Below, piece after piece: positions 15,680-24,193 of a stretch of DNA of 64,000 nt (its first letter is position 1; every line of letters begins with the position of its first letter). The position numbers and the translations under genes are program-made. Source of the stretch: Paractinoplanes ovalisporus (GTDB taxonomy: Bacteria > Actinomycetota > Actinomycetes > Mycobacteriales > Micromonosporaceae); NCBI RefSeq assembly GCF_016834655.1, contig NZ_JAENHP010000007.1, forward strand, positions 248,001-312,000, written 5' to 3'. The notes beneath the pieces are model-generated. The model did no database searches. It was given only the letters and a program-made list of their open reading frames with translations, and was not told the origin of the DNA.

Positions 15680-16578
15680 GTGTCGATGTTGTCAGTCACC
15701 GGGATGGTCCCGGAAGCGGAGGACGACGATGCTCCGGTTTCGGCGGCGAAACGACCGCGGCGTCCGGCGGAGTGAATGTCGCGAGGTCCGGCGGAGTAGC
15801 TGTCGCGGCGTCCGGCGGCTTCGCGCGCGGCGGCGGGTTCAGCCAGGGCTGTGAACGCCGCCCACGGCATGCGATCGACCGCCTCGGCCGTGCCCTCCTC
15901 CAGGATCGCCCGGTAGGCCTGCGAGGCCGCCCGCGCCGCGGCCAGCAGGGCGGCGAGCGGATGGAGAACGAGGCGCACCCCGAGCGCGGCCAGCTGGACG
16001 TCGGGCAGCAGCGGGGGAGCGGCGGCCGACTCGGAACGCGTCAGCACCAGCGGAACCCCGGGCAGCGTGGCCCGCAGCAGCGACAACTCGCCATGCGTGC
16101 CCACACCGGCGGGCAGCACGGCGTCGGCGCCCGCCTTCACGAACGCGCGGCAGTCCTCGACCACGGCGTCCAGCCCACCCACCGCGTACGCGTCGGTGCG
16201 GGCCACCACCGCGATGCCGGGCGCCTGCTCGTGCAGCTCGGCGTGCATCTCGTTGACGACCACGCCCGCGATGCCGGCCCGCTCGTAGGACAGCGCGGTC
16301 CACACGGCACCCTGCGCGGTCTCGAAACCCGTGCCCGCGTCGGCCAGCAACGGAAGGCCGCCGAGGACCGGGCCGAGGGTGGCGGCGCGGTCGGCGATCT
16401 GCGTGGCCGGGATCCAGCCGACGTCGGGCCGGCCCATCATCACCGAGGCCACGGCCGCTTTCGCGAGGTACACCGCGCGGTGGCCGGCCTGCACCGCGAG
16501 CGTCGTGCTCAACGGGTCGAAGACACCCGGAACGTGGGTCACGCGGCCGGCCGACAGCAGCTCTCGGAAAGCGTTCAT
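15676..16578 (-). CDS. Isocitrate lyase/PEP-phosphonomutase superfamily protein with altered metal motif
   Basis: A 300-residue TIM-barrel protein. VPGVFDPLSTTLAVQAGHRAVYL and the following ASVMMGRPDVGW match the PEP mutase/2-methylisocitrate lyase family. The loop that usually reads D-x-D-x-G-Y is LADAGTGFE (Asp80, Gly82), so the second magnesium-binding aspartate is missing, and no KxCGH-type lyase loop is seen. Activity may be altered or lost. The C-terminal 45 residues are low complexity with three 8-residue repeats. Divergent from an IclR gene and coupled to the MDMPI-like gene. An ATG at 16578 was chosen; a longer frame would run through the IclR promoter. Confidence 0.72.
   Translation of the reverse strand: MNAFRELLSAGRVTHVPGVFDPLSTTLAVQAGHRAVYLAKAAVASVMMGRPDVGWIPATQIADRAATLGPVLGGLPLLADAGTGFETAQGAVWTALSYERAGIAGVVVNEMHAELHEQAPGIAVVARTDAYAVGGLDAVVEDCRAFVKAGADAVLPAGVGTHGELSLLRATLPGVPLVLTRSESAAAPPLLPDVQLAALGVRLVLHPLAALLAAARAASQAYRAILEEGTAEAVDRMPWAAFTALAEPAAAREAAGRRDSYSAGPRDIHSAGRRGRFAAETGASSSSASGTIPVTDNIDT
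15745..15816 (-). repeat. Three 24-bp tandem repeats in the ICL-like gene
   Basis: Three in-frame 24-bp units with the shared core gtccggcgg encode AGRRDSYS, AGPRDIHS and AGRRGRFA near the C-terminus of the ICL/PEP-mutase-like protein. This is outside the conserved barrel and looks like slippage expansion. Confidence 0.6.
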
Positions 16579-16610
16579 GACCGAGTATTCAACGCGAGTC
16601 GGCCCGGGGA

Positions 16611-16638
16611 CTGACAGCCCACCCAATACATTTACGAT
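16611..16638 (+). promoter_or_regulatory. Promoter for a leaderless IclR transcript
   Basis: A -35 CTGACA (16611-16616) and -10 TACGAT (16633-16638) are 16 bases apart. The ATG at 16646 lies 7 bases after the -10, so transcription should begin at or next to the start codon. No ribosome site is visible, consistent with a leaderless mRNA. Confidence 0.6.
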
Positions 16639-16645
16639 CATCTCT

Positions 16646-17422
16646 ATGGAAGAGAGCCGGTCCCGGTCCGTTGCCGCCGTCGAGAGGGCCATGGACGTGC
16701 TGTTGCTCTTCGGGCGCAGCGACCGCCCCAATCTGGGCGTCACCGAGATCGCGGCCGCCCTCGGGCTGACCAAGGCCGCCGTGCATCGCATCCTGACCGC
16801 GCTGCGCAACCGTGAGCTCATCACGCTCGACCCGCAGAGCCGGCGGTACGCGCTGGGCCACGCCGCCGTCGCGCTCGGACGTGCCTATCTGACCCGGGCC
16901 GACGTACGGGAAATGGCCGCTGGAGAACTCAAGCACCTCTCCGGCCGCACCGGCGAGACGGCCACGCTCTCGCTGCGCCGGGGCGACACCCGCCTGTACG
17001 TGGATCAGGTCGTGCCCGACCAGGAGCTGCGCCTGGAGGTGACCGTCGGCGTCCCGTTCCCGCTGCACGCCGGCGCGTCGTCCAAGATGTTCCTGGCGTT
17101 CGACCTGGACGGCTATCTCGACCGTTGCCGCCTCGAGCCGCTGACCGACCGGACGATCGTCGACGCGTCCCTCCTGCTCAAGGAGCTCGACCTGATCCGT
17201 GAGCGCGGCTACGCCACCTCGTACGGGGAACGCCAGCCCGCGGCCGCCTCGATCGCGGCCCCCGTCTTCGACCACGACGGCCGGGTCGCCGCCGTGATCA
17301 GCGTGGCCGGCCCCGAACAGCGGTTCGACCCCGAGGCCGACCCGCGCACCGCCGAGGACCTGCTCGCCGCCGCCGCCCGCATCTCGGCCCAGCTCGGCTT
17401 CACCCCGCGACCCGGCAGCTGA
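16646..17422 (+). CDS. IclR-family transcriptional regulator
   Basis: A 258-residue regulator. The N-terminal winged helix reads RAMDVLLLFG, LGVTEIAAALGLTKAAVHRILTAL and RRYALG. The C-terminal effector domain has the family phrases LSGRTGETATLSLRRGDTRLYVDQV, VGVPFPLHAGASSKMFLAF, GERQPAAASIAAPVFDHDGRVAAVISV. IclR proteins bind small acids and control catabolic genes. It is divergent from the ICL/PEP-mutase-like and MDMPI-like genes, which are its most likely targets. The start at 16646 sits right behind a -10 box. Confidence 0.9.
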   Translation: MEESRSRSVAAVERAMDVLLLFGRSDRPNLGVTEIAAALGLTKAAVHRILTALRNRELITLDPQSRRYALGHAAVALGRAYLTRADVREMAAGELKHLSGRTGETATLSLRRGDTRLYVDQVVPDQELRLEVTVGVPFPLHAGASSKMFLAFDLDGYLDRCRLEPLTDRTIVDASLLLKELDLIRERGYATSYGERQPAAASIAAPVFDHDGRVAAVISVAGPEQRFDPEADPRTAEDLLAAAARISAQLGFTPRPGS

Positions 17423-17459
17423 CGAGACGAGCTACGCGGGCCGGCAGCGGATGTCGTGG

Positions 17460-17909
17460 TCACTCACCTTTGTCCTCCCGGTGCGAAGACGGCGCGGCGT
17501 GGGTCCCTCCGGCGCGGAGGCGGCGCAGCGTGGGGACGGCGTTCGTCGCGGCGAGGGCCCAGAGCACGAGCAACGGCTGGAACAGCAACCGGATCGCGCG
17601 GGCGGCGTCGGTGTCGAGGCCGAAGGCGTCCCGATGCTCGGTGAACTGGGCGATGTTGCCGGGCAGGATCGCCACGAAGAAGGCCGCGGTGACGGCCCCC
17701 ACGATGCCGCGCGCGGGCTGTCGCCAGGCCACGAGCAGCGCCACCGCCAGGCTCAGCTCGACCACACCGGATGCGACCACCACGAAGTTCTCGTCGATCG
17801 GCACCCACGACGGCACCTGCGCCTGGAACTCCGCGCGCGCGAAACTCAGGTGGGCCGTGCCGGTGAACAGAAGCAGCAGACCCAGCAGAACCTGACCCAC
17901 CCCGCGCAC
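17460..17909 (-). CDS. DoxX-like four-helix membrane protein
   Basis: A 149-residue protein with four hydrophobic helices: VGQVLLGLLLLFTGTAHLSF, VASGVVELSLAVALLVAW, GIVGAVTAAFFVAILPGNIAQF and LLFQPLLVLWALAAT. The FTGTAHL and NIAQF phrases resemble the DoxX/DUF4267-type small membrane proteins. Function in these groups is poorly known (redox or membrane integrity). It is convergent with IclR, with 37 bases between stops. The GTG at 17909 has no clear ribosome site, so a later GTG is possible. Confidence 0.65.
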   Translation of the reverse strand: MRGVGQVLLGLLLLFTGTAHLSFARAEFQAQVPSWVPIDENFVVVASGVVELSLAVALLVAWRQPARGIVGAVTAAFFVAILPGNIAQFTEHRDAFGLDTDAARAIRLLFQPLLVLWALAATNAVPTLRRLRAGGTHAAPSSHREDKGE

Positions 17910-18075
17910 CGGTCAGGGCCGCCTGCCGGTGAAGGCGTTGGCCGGCCGCCCGATGCGGGGCCGGTCGCCGATCGGCCGGGGTGCGTTCCGGTTACTCACC
18001 CGGCCACGATAGCCGGACCGGGGAGCGCGCCGGCCCTATGCTCGGCGGCGTGATCTTCGGAGTGGGGCAGCGCCG

Positions 18076-19761
18076 GTGAGACGTCCGGGCGCGCCGGTGC
18101 TGGATGAGCGGCGCATCGGCCGGTGGGGTGCGGCCGCCGTGCCGTGGTGGGTGCCGCGGGTGGTTCTTCTGCTCGGGTGGGTGGCTGCCGTCGGAGCTGC
18201 GGTGGCCGGCGACTCGCGGCCCTGCTCGACCGTGGATCCGTTGGTGTGCGGTCCCGACGTGACGTTCGCGGTGGCGCTCGTCGTTCTGTTGGCAACCCCG
18301 GTCCTGTTGTGGTGGCTGCCGTTGGCCGGCTGCGCGGCCGGGATCGCCTTTGCCGTCGCCGATCTGGTCTACGACGACGTGCCGGCCGCGAACGTGGCCT
18401 TCGCGATCCATGCCCTGCTCTGCCTGGCGGTCGCGGTGTGGCTGGTCGCGGCTCGGCGGCGTCAGGCCGGAATCGTCGCGGAGGTGGCCGGGACGGTACG
18501 GCTGGACTCGGCCCTCGCCGAGCGGCTGCGCGACAGCTTTCCCGGCTGGGGCGGCCGCACGCTGATCGCGGCGGTCCTCGTGCTCGCCGGGGCCGGTGGC
18601 CTTGCCTGGTACGGCCATCGCGCCGGTCAGGTGGTGGCACACGAGTCGGCGGCCGTACGGGTCGACGCCGTCGTCCGCAGTGCCGACAACGACGAGGGCG
18701 AGATCGTCGTCGAGGTTCCGCAGCCCGTACGGGTGGGGGTCCTGGACCCGTACGAGGCCGGGCAGGTCGTCCCCGTGCTGGTGGACGGCTCGTGGGTGCG
18801 CCCGGTGGCCGAACCCGAGGATGTGACGGGGTGGCTCAGCGCCGGGCTGGGCGCGCTCGCGTTGGCCGCGTTGCTGCTGGTTCGCGAGCAACGAATGCGC
18901 TCGGCCCGACGGCGCCTGTTGTCGGGCGAGCTGCCCGCGGTGGAACTGACCGCCGAGCCGGACGCCGAGAACCGGGCCGTGCTGGCCGGTGACATGGCGC
19001 TCGTGCCGGTGGTGGCGTCGCCGCTGACGTTGTCGCGCCCGCACCTGACCGGTGAGGACGTCGACTGGGCGGACGGCTGGGGCGGCCCGGCCGAGCCGCA
19101 GACCGTGACGGTGGCCGGCGACCTGCGCGACGGCGGCTGGGTCCTCCTGGTCACCGACGACGCCGTGCTCCTGCCCGAAGCGCCTCTGCGGACGCCCCGG
19201 AACCGCCCCGAGATGCCCGAGGACCCACCCGGCGAACCCCTGCCCGACACCGACCCGGGCGACCTGCCCGAGCTGCCCGTCGTCCTGCGGATGCCGCCGC
19301 GCGACCGGGTGTTCGGCGCGCTGCTCCTGCTCGGGTTCGCCGCCGCGCCCGCGCTGGTGCTGACCGGGCTGACCGACGGCTGGTGGGACTCCGGCATCGT
19401 GCTCTGGGTGGGCGGCCTGATGACGTACGGGGGATGGGATCGTCTGAACGCCCGGGTCAGGCTCACGCGTGGCGGGCTCGTCGTGCACGACCGCTGGCGC
19501 GTCCACCACGTGCCCTGGCATCGCCTGCGGGAGGTGCGACGCGACGACAAGGGGCTGTGGCTCGAATGGGAGCCCGATGTCACGTTCCGGATGAGCGGCG
19601 TGGACGAGCACTGGGGACCGGTGATGATGCGGCTGCGCGACCTCTCCCTGGCCGCCGGCGACCCGGGCGGGGATGTCACCGGCCGGCTGAGCGGCGGTCT
19701 CGTGGTCGGGCTCGCCTACCTCGCCGTCGTCGCGGTGGCGCTGTTCGGGATCGGCGGATGA
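18076..19761 (+). CDS. Large membrane protein of unknown function
   Basis: A 561-residue membrane protein, not recognised. An N-terminal block has four hydrophobic helices between residues 20 and 130. Two more helices (near 157-177 and 250-275) flank a soluble section with VRVDAVVRSADNDEGEIVVEVP, reminiscent of a small extracytoplasmic beta domain. A middle cytoplasmic region is acidic and proline-rich (PEMPEDPPGEPLPDTDPGD). The C-terminus has two or three helices around a PH-like section (RLTRGGLVVHDRWRVHHVPWHRLREVRRD). GTG 18076 is the start. Its stop overlaps the ATG of the nucleotidyltransferase gene by ATGA, so they are coupled. Confidence 0.65.
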   Translation: MRRPGAPVLDERRIGRWGAAAVPWWVPRVVLLLGWVAAVGAAVAGDSRPCSTVDPLVCGPDVTFAVALVVLLATPVLLWWLPLAGCAAGIAFAVADLVYDDVPAANVAFAIHALLCLAVAVWLVAARRRQAGIVAEVAGTVRLDSALAERLRDSFPGWGGRTLIAAVLVLAGAGGLAWYGHRAGQVVAHESAAVRVDAVVRSADNDEGEIVVEVPQPVRVGVLDPYEAGQVVPVLVDGSWVRPVAEPEDVTGWLSAGLGALALAALLLVREQRMRSARRRLLSGELPAVELTAEPDAENRAVLAGDMALVPVVASPLTLSRPHLTGEDVDWADGWGGPAEPQTVTVAGDLRDGGWVLLVTDDAVLLPEAPLRTPRNRPEMPEDPPGEPLPDTDPGDLPELPVVLRMPPRDRVFGALLLLGFAAAPALVLTGLTDGWWDSGIVLWVGGLMTYGGWDRLNARVRLTRGGLVVHDRWRVHHVPWHRLREVRRDDKGLWLEWEPDVTFRMSGVDEHWGPVMMRLRDLSLAAGDPGGDVTGRLSGGLVVGLAYLAVVAVALFGIGG

Positions 19762-20477
19762 AGGCCCTCACGGGGTTCGGGCACGAGTTGGAGGCACTGG
19801 GCTGGGTCAGCGACCTGCTTGTCGGCGGGTCCTTGGCCACCGGGGACTATCGGCCGGGTGTCAGCGACCTCGACCTGGTGGCCGTGACGGACGGTCCGGT
19901 CGGCACCGAGCGCCAGGCCGCGTTGGTGGCCCTGCACCGGCGCCTGGACGACACGACCGCGAAGGGGCTGAAACTGGGCTGCTCGTACGTCGACTCCGAC
20001 CGGCGTACGGAGGCCGGCGCCGAACATCCGACGTGGACACACGGGCAGATGGTGCAGCGCATCGTTTCCGGGGTCACGCGGGCCGAACTGGTCCGCCACG
20101 GGCACGCCGTTTTCGGCCGGGCGCCCCGGGAGCTGTTCCCGCCCGTGACCGACGACGACATCCGCCGGGCCGCCCGCGCCGAACTCGTCGGACCGTGGGC
20201 CTGGGCCGCCCGGCGTCCGTGGGTGTGGCTCGACCCGGGCTTCGCCGATCTGGGGCTCACCTCGATGGCCCGGGGGCGGCACGGCCTGCGTACGGGGCAG
20301 CTTCTCACCAAGAGCGAGGCCGTCGAGCGGGCGGCCGCGCCGGTCTGGCTGGTCGAGCAGTTACGTCTGCGGCGCCGGGGCGAAGCCGTTTCCTCACCGC
20401 GCCTGCGAACGGCCTGGTTCGCGTGGCGGGATGCCTGGCGGACCACCCGCCGGGCACGCCATTACGGGCCGTTCTGA
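19758..20477 (+). CDS. Nucleotidyltransferase (aminoglycoside adenylyltransferase-like)
   Basis: A 239-residue protein of the DNA polymerase beta-type nucleotidyltransferase superfamily. The signature is VGGSLATGDYRPGVSDLDL: GGS at 23-25 and the metal-binding Asp37 and Asp39. The C-terminal helical domain resembles the ANT(3'')-like enzymes that adenylate aminoglycosides, but housekeeping or other small-molecule targets are equally possible, so resistance should not be assumed. Start ATG 19758 overlaps the upstream membrane-protein stop (ATGA). Confidence 0.75.
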   Translation: MKALTGFGHELEALGWVSDLLVGGSLATGDYRPGVSDLDLVAVTDGPVGTERQAALVALHRRLDDTTAKGLKLGCSYVDSDRRTEAGAEHPTWTHGQMVQRIVSGVTRAELVRHGHAVFGRAPRELFPPVTDDDIRRAARAELVGPWAWAARRPWVWLDPGFADLGLTSMARGRHGLRTGQLLTKSEAVERAAAPVWLVEQLRLRRRGEAVSSPRLRTAWFAWRDAWRTTRRARHYGPF

Positions 20478-20580
20478 AATGTCGCCGACAATGTCCAAGA
20501 TACGTCAGCAAAGCCGGTGGCCGGTGGGTGCGGCGGCGTAGTTAGCTGAGTCCTCGGCATGCTGACCTGAGGAGACGGAG

Positions 20581-20934
20581 ATGTCGGACACGGACCAGCT
20601 CACCCAGACCATGGACATGAAATCGGCGGACTTTGTGGCGGAGGCGGTGGTGGGGCTGCCGGCCGAGAAGACCAAGGAAACCGCCGGGAAAATCCTCGAG
20701 GGGATGCCCGCCAAGGACGCCCAAGAGGTCGCCCGCAGCGTTCTGCCCGAGGCACCATCGGGAATCTGGTACATGCTTATCGGCGGCCTCTTCGCGGTCG
20801 CCATTCTCTTCGGTTTCCTCACCTATCTGCTCATCAACAACGGCAAGAGCGCCGAAGCCGTTCTCGGCCTGGCCACCGCCGCCCTCGGAGGCGTGGTCGG
20901 CCTGATCGCGCCCAGCCCCCTGGCCAGGTCCTGA
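20581..20934 (+). CDS. Small membrane protein with a soluble helical N-terminus
   Basis: A 117-residue protein, not recognised. The first 60 residues are polar and probably helical, with the repeated words AVVGLPAEKTKETAGKI and GMPAKDAQEVARSV that look like two related helical units. Two membrane helices follow (WYMLIGGLFAVAILFGFLTYLL and AVLGLATAALGGVVGLIA). The ATG is preceded by GGAGACGGAG, a strong ribosome site. A hairpin terminator directly follows, so it is probably monocistronic. Confidence 0.65.
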   Translation: MSDTDQLTQTMDMKSADFVAEAVVGLPAEKTKETAGKILEGMPAKDAQEVARSVLPEAPSGIWYMLIGGLFAVAILFGFLTYLLINNGKSAEAVLGLATAALGGVVGLIAPSPLARS

Positions 20935-20935
20935 C

Positions 20936-20966
20936 TCCCCGCCCGTCCACGGGTCCGCAGCGGGGA
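20936..20966 (+). terminator. Nested hairpin terminator
   Basis: Immediately after the stop of the preceding gene, TCCCCGC (20936-20942) pairs with GCGGGGA (20960-20966). An inner stem CCCGT/ACGGG lies at 20942-20953. Position and strength fit a terminator. Confidence 0.6.
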
Positions 20967-20998
20967 ACCGGCGCTGCTGGGGCGACGTCCAAGGCGGC

Positions 20999-21700
20999 AT
21001 GCTCACACGCCGGATGATCATTGTTGGCCTGGCCGTGGCGGTTGTCGCCTCGGCGGTGACCGTCGCCTCCGTCGTGGCCGGGCGGCCGGAGCCCGCCTGC
21101 GCGTGCAGCATCGAGCCCAACCTCCGGGGTCCCGCGCGCGATGCGGCCGTACGGTTCGAGGCTGTGGTTCGGCAAGGTGATGTCGCCGGCGCCTGGCCGT
21201 TGCTGACCGACGCGGCGCGCACCCGATACGACGACATCGCCGGCTTTCGGCCGGTGTTCGACCGTCTGCACGAGGCCCTGAACGGGACCGGCGGCCCGGA
21301 GAAGGCGGCGGACGGCTGGCACGCGGTCGACGACCGGATGCTCAGCAACCGGCCCAGTGAGGTCGTGGTGGTGCGCCACGAGACCGGGCCCACGCGTATG
21401 GTCTGGTCGCTGCTGGTCCTCGCGCCCCTCGGCCACGTCGGCGACGAGCGCGTCGATCCCGAGCCGCCGGTGCTGCGCCTGACGGCCGTCCGTGACGGGG
21501 ACCGGGTGCGGGTCGAGCGGCCCGGCGGCGACCTGAGCCGTGCCTCGTTCGTGGCGATCGACAGTGCGGGTCAGGAGTCACGACCCGGTCGCGAGGGCGG
21601 AAACACGCTGTTCTGGAGCCGGCCACCGGAGGGCCCGGTCGTCATCGTCGCGGTCGAGCGCGGCGCCGCCGGCCCGCGGATCGGCGCCGCCGTCGCGTAG
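20999..21700 (+). CDS. Exported protein of unknown function
   Basis: A 233-residue protein, not recognised. MLTRRMIIVGLAVAVVASAVTVASVVAG is a signal peptide or membrane anchor. A CACS sequence shortly after residue 33 could be a poor lipobox, but the spacing from the hydrophobic core is unusual. The mature part has a segment typical of NTF2-like or DUF4878-type domains (AAVRFEAVVRQGDVAGAWPLLTDAAR), followed by beta-rich sequence. AAGGCGGC precedes the ATG. Stand-alone gene between a terminator and the GGDEF gene. Confidence 0.6.
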   Translation: MLTRRMIIVGLAVAVVASAVTVASVVAGRPEPACACSIEPNLRGPARDAAVRFEAVVRQGDVAGAWPLLTDAARTRYDDIAGFRPVFDRLHEALNGTGGPEKAADGWHAVDDRMLSNRPSEVVVVRHETGPTRMVWSLLVLAPLGHVGDERVDPEPPVLRLTAVRDGDRVRVERPGGDLSRASFVAIDSAGQESRPGREGGNTLFWSRPPEGPVVIVAVERGAAGPRIGAAVA

Positions 21701-21772
21701 CCGTTCCTCAACTCGGGGGCGCCGCGTCCGATCTTCTGCGGACCGGACCATCGGCGCACCCGTGAGGGGACC

Positions 21773-23257
21773 ATGCAGACACCGCGGCGACGCACGTCAG
21801 CGGCACATCTGTGCCTGGCGTTGCTCTACGCCGCTGTGCTCGTCGCGGCCGGGGTCGGGCTGAGCGCCGGCGGGCAGGCGTACGACATGGTCGTCGAGAT
21901 TTCCCGTACGAGCTTCGGCGTCGCCGGGCTCATCGCGGCCGTGCTCGCCGCCCGTGGCCCGGGATTGTTGCCGCGGGCGCGTCAGGCGTGGCGGGCGGTC
22001 GCCGTGAGCTTCGCCGTGCTGATGGTGACGCCGGTGCTGGCGTTGCTGACCGACGCCTCCGACACGCTCGACGACGTCAGCCACGTCGCCTTCGTGGGTG
22101 CGCTGCTGATCGCCCTGCAACTGTTCCCGCTGGCCGGCACCAGCCGTCGCGACCGCTGGAAGACCCGGCTGGACGCGGCCGTGGTGCTCGTCGGCGGCTT
22201 CATGCTGCTGTGGTTCTTCGCTTTCGGCCCGTACGTCGACCAGCACGGCTGGACCGGCACGGTCATCGTGACCGCGGCCGTGCTGCCGATCGTCGACCTG
22301 GCCCTGCTGTTCAGCGTCGCCCGGGCCCTGCTGCGCGGCGCCGAAGGCTCGGCCCAGCAGGCGTTGCGGCCCCTCGCGGCGGGCGCGATGGTCCTGTTCG
22401 CGGGCGACGCCGTGCACGGCTACCTCAACGGCCACGGGCTGGCGTCACTGCACTCGCCGTGGCAGTTCCTGGCCTGGCTCACGGCCGACGCGCTGCTGGT
22501 CGCGGCCGCCGTCGAGCAGTGGCGTCCCACCGTACGGCGTGCTCGTCGCCTCTCCCTCTCGGCTCGGAACCTGCCCTACGCCGCGGTTGCCGCCGCCCAC
22601 GCCCTGATGCTGCTGGCCGCAGTCGAGGAGGGCAGCCTGTTCCCGTGGGGCGGCCTCGCGCTCGGCGGCGCCACCATCAGCGCGATCGTGCTGATGCGCC
22701 AGGCCCTCGTGCAACGCGAGAGCGACGAGCGCGCGGTCACCGACGGGCTCACCGGGCTGGCCAACCGGGCCCGCTTCCGCGAGACCTCCAACCGTTCGCT
22801 GGCCCGCGGCGAGCGTACCGGCCGTTCCAGCGCGGTGCTGGTCATCGACCTCAACGGCTTCAAGGAGGTCAACGACACCCTCGGGCACAAGTCGGGCGAC
22901 CTCGTGCTGGTCGAGTTCGCCAAGGCGCTGCGCTCGGCCGTGCCGTCGTGGGGGCTGCCGTGCCGGCTGGGCGGCGACGAGTTCGCGGTCGTGCTGCCCG
23001 ACCTCCAGTTCCCCGAGCAGGCGTACGACGTCGCCGGCGCGCTCGCCTCGGCCCTGGCCCCCGTGGTCGTCGACGGCCGGCTCATGCCGCTGGCCGCGAG
23101 CATCGGCATCGCCGTCTCGGGCCCCGGCGAACTCACCCACGACGTCATCGTGCACCGCGCCGACCTCGCCATGTATCGCGCCAAGCGGCTGGGCCCGCAG
23201 ACCCGCTGGGCGGTATGGCAGGAATCCTTCGAACAGGACATCCGAGCGGCGGCCTGA
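21773..23257 (+). CDS. Membrane-bound diguanylate cyclase (GGDEF)
   Basis: A 494-residue protein that should make cyclic di-GMP. An N-terminal sensor of about eight hydrophobic helices (residues 12-310) precedes the GGDEF domain: DGLTGLANRARF, LVIDLNGFKEVNDTLGHKSGD, and the active-site GGDEF at residues 400-404, all intact. The inhibitory I-site RxxD normally five residues before GGDEF is absent (the segment is SWGLPC), so product inhibition may be missing. No EAL domain follows. The start follows GAGGGGACC. The signal sensed is unknown. Confidence 0.9.
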   Translation: MQTPRRRTSAAHLCLALLYAAVLVAAGVGLSAGGQAYDMVVEISRTSFGVAGLIAAVLAARGPGLLPRARQAWRAVAVSFAVLMVTPVLALLTDASDTLDDVSHVAFVGALLIALQLFPLAGTSRRDRWKTRLDAAVVLVGGFMLLWFFAFGPYVDQHGWTGTVIVTAAVLPIVDLALLFSVARALLRGAEGSAQQALRPLAAGAMVLFAGDAVHGYLNGHGLASLHSPWQFLAWLTADALLVAAAVEQWRPTVRRARRLSLSARNLPYAAVAAAHALMLLAAVEEGSLFPWGGLALGGATISAIVLMRQALVQRESDERAVTDGLTGLANRARFRETSNRSLARGERTGRSSAVLVIDLNGFKEVNDTLGHKSGDLVLVEFAKALRSAVPSWGLPCRLGGDEFAVVLPDLQFPEQAYDVAGALASALAPVVVDGRLMPLAASIGIAVSGPGELTHDVIVHRADLAMYRAKRLGPQTRWAVWQESFEQDIRAAA

Positions 23258-23383
23258 TACCGCCCGGCGGATACAACGCATCGCGCAACCTTGCCCGTCG
23301 GCTTTTCGAAGAACAAGCGCGCATCTGCGAAGTATTCGGCCGGCCAAAATTTGATCAATAGCCGCATTGACACGCGGTGCATC

Positions 23384-24193
23384 ATGGCTTCCGTGACAGT
23401 TGATACGCATGATCACGTCCTTTCGGAACCGGAGCGTGGCCGCGCTTTCCCGGGCGACTTCGAAAAGTCGCCGGCCGGTTACTCCCAGGATTTCGAATGC
23501 GAGAAGAGCCTTCCCGGTATTGATCGTCCCGAGCTCGGCGGCGCACTTCAGGCCCTGAGCGGAGACATTCTGACCAAGCGCTCGCTGGAGGTCTCCGCCA
23601 CCAGCTTCATTACGATCATGAGCATCATTCTCGGCGTGGCGCTGGCGCTTCTGGCCGAGAAGACCTTCCCGACGCCGTCCCTGCTGGTCGGCTCGCAGGC
23701 CGTGTGCATGCTGATGATCTTCATCTTCTCGTTCTACTATCACCTCTCCATCAGCATCACGCTCCGGTGGGCGCCGTCGATCGTCGACTGCGCCCTGCCG
23801 TTCGTCCTGTTCAGTCTTGAGATCCCGCCGTCCTACTTTCTCGGCGACGTCTCCCGGTGGAATTCCTGGATCGCGGTCCTGTTCTTCTCTACCGCGGCCG
23901 GCGCCGGGAGCACGATAATCTGGTCGCCGATCTCGCATTTCGGCGGTGATCGGTACGGCCAGAAGATGCTGCACCGCCTTTTTGTGGAACTGTCCGTGAT
24001 CCTGGTTTTCGGAGCGTCCCTGCTGGTTGGCGTGGCGGTGGTCGCGCATTTAACCCGAGCCGGTGACCTGGGCTGGGGTCTGCTCAGTTGCGCCATCATC
24101 ATCGCCATGCTCGTGACCATGGTGCTGCGCATGGAATTCCGGCTGGCTCGGTTCTACGCCTATTTCGGCGTGAACCGGCCGCCGTTCAACTAG
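23384..24193 (+). CDS. Six-helix membrane protein of unknown function
   Basis: A 269-residue protein, not recognised. After about 85 polar residues there are six hydrophobic helices, beginning SFITIMSIILGVALALLAEK. The DNA is visibly less GC-rich at third codon positions than its neighbours (many gaa, att, ttt, agt codons) and is preceded by an AT-rich stretch (23343-23372) containing TTGACA at 23367-23372. This suggests a different history. The stop codon overlaps that of the convergent SagB-like gene in the palindrome CTAG (24190-24193). Confidence 0.6.
   Translation: MASVTVDTHDHVLSEPERGRAFPGDFEKSPAGYSQDFECEKSLPGIDRPELGGALQALSGDILTKRSLEVSATSFITIMSIILGVALALLAEKTFPTPSLLVGSQAVCMLMIFIFSFYYHLSISITLRWAPSIVDCALPFVLFSLEIPPSYFLGDVSRWNSWIAVLFFSTAAGAGSTIIWSPISHFGGDRYGQKMLHRLFVELSVILVFGASLLVGVAVVAHLTRAGDLGWGLLSCAIIIAMLVTMVLRMEFRLARFYAYFGVNRPPFN

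Noticed and set aside
19758..20477. Aminoglycoside resistance gene
   Set aside because: Only the general nucleotidyltransferase motif is certain; resistance cannot be claimed from the sequence.
22445..24049. 534-residue minus-strand frame
   Set aside because: Antisense to the GGDEF and six-helix membrane genes, which have clear motifs; composition is typical of a shadow frame.
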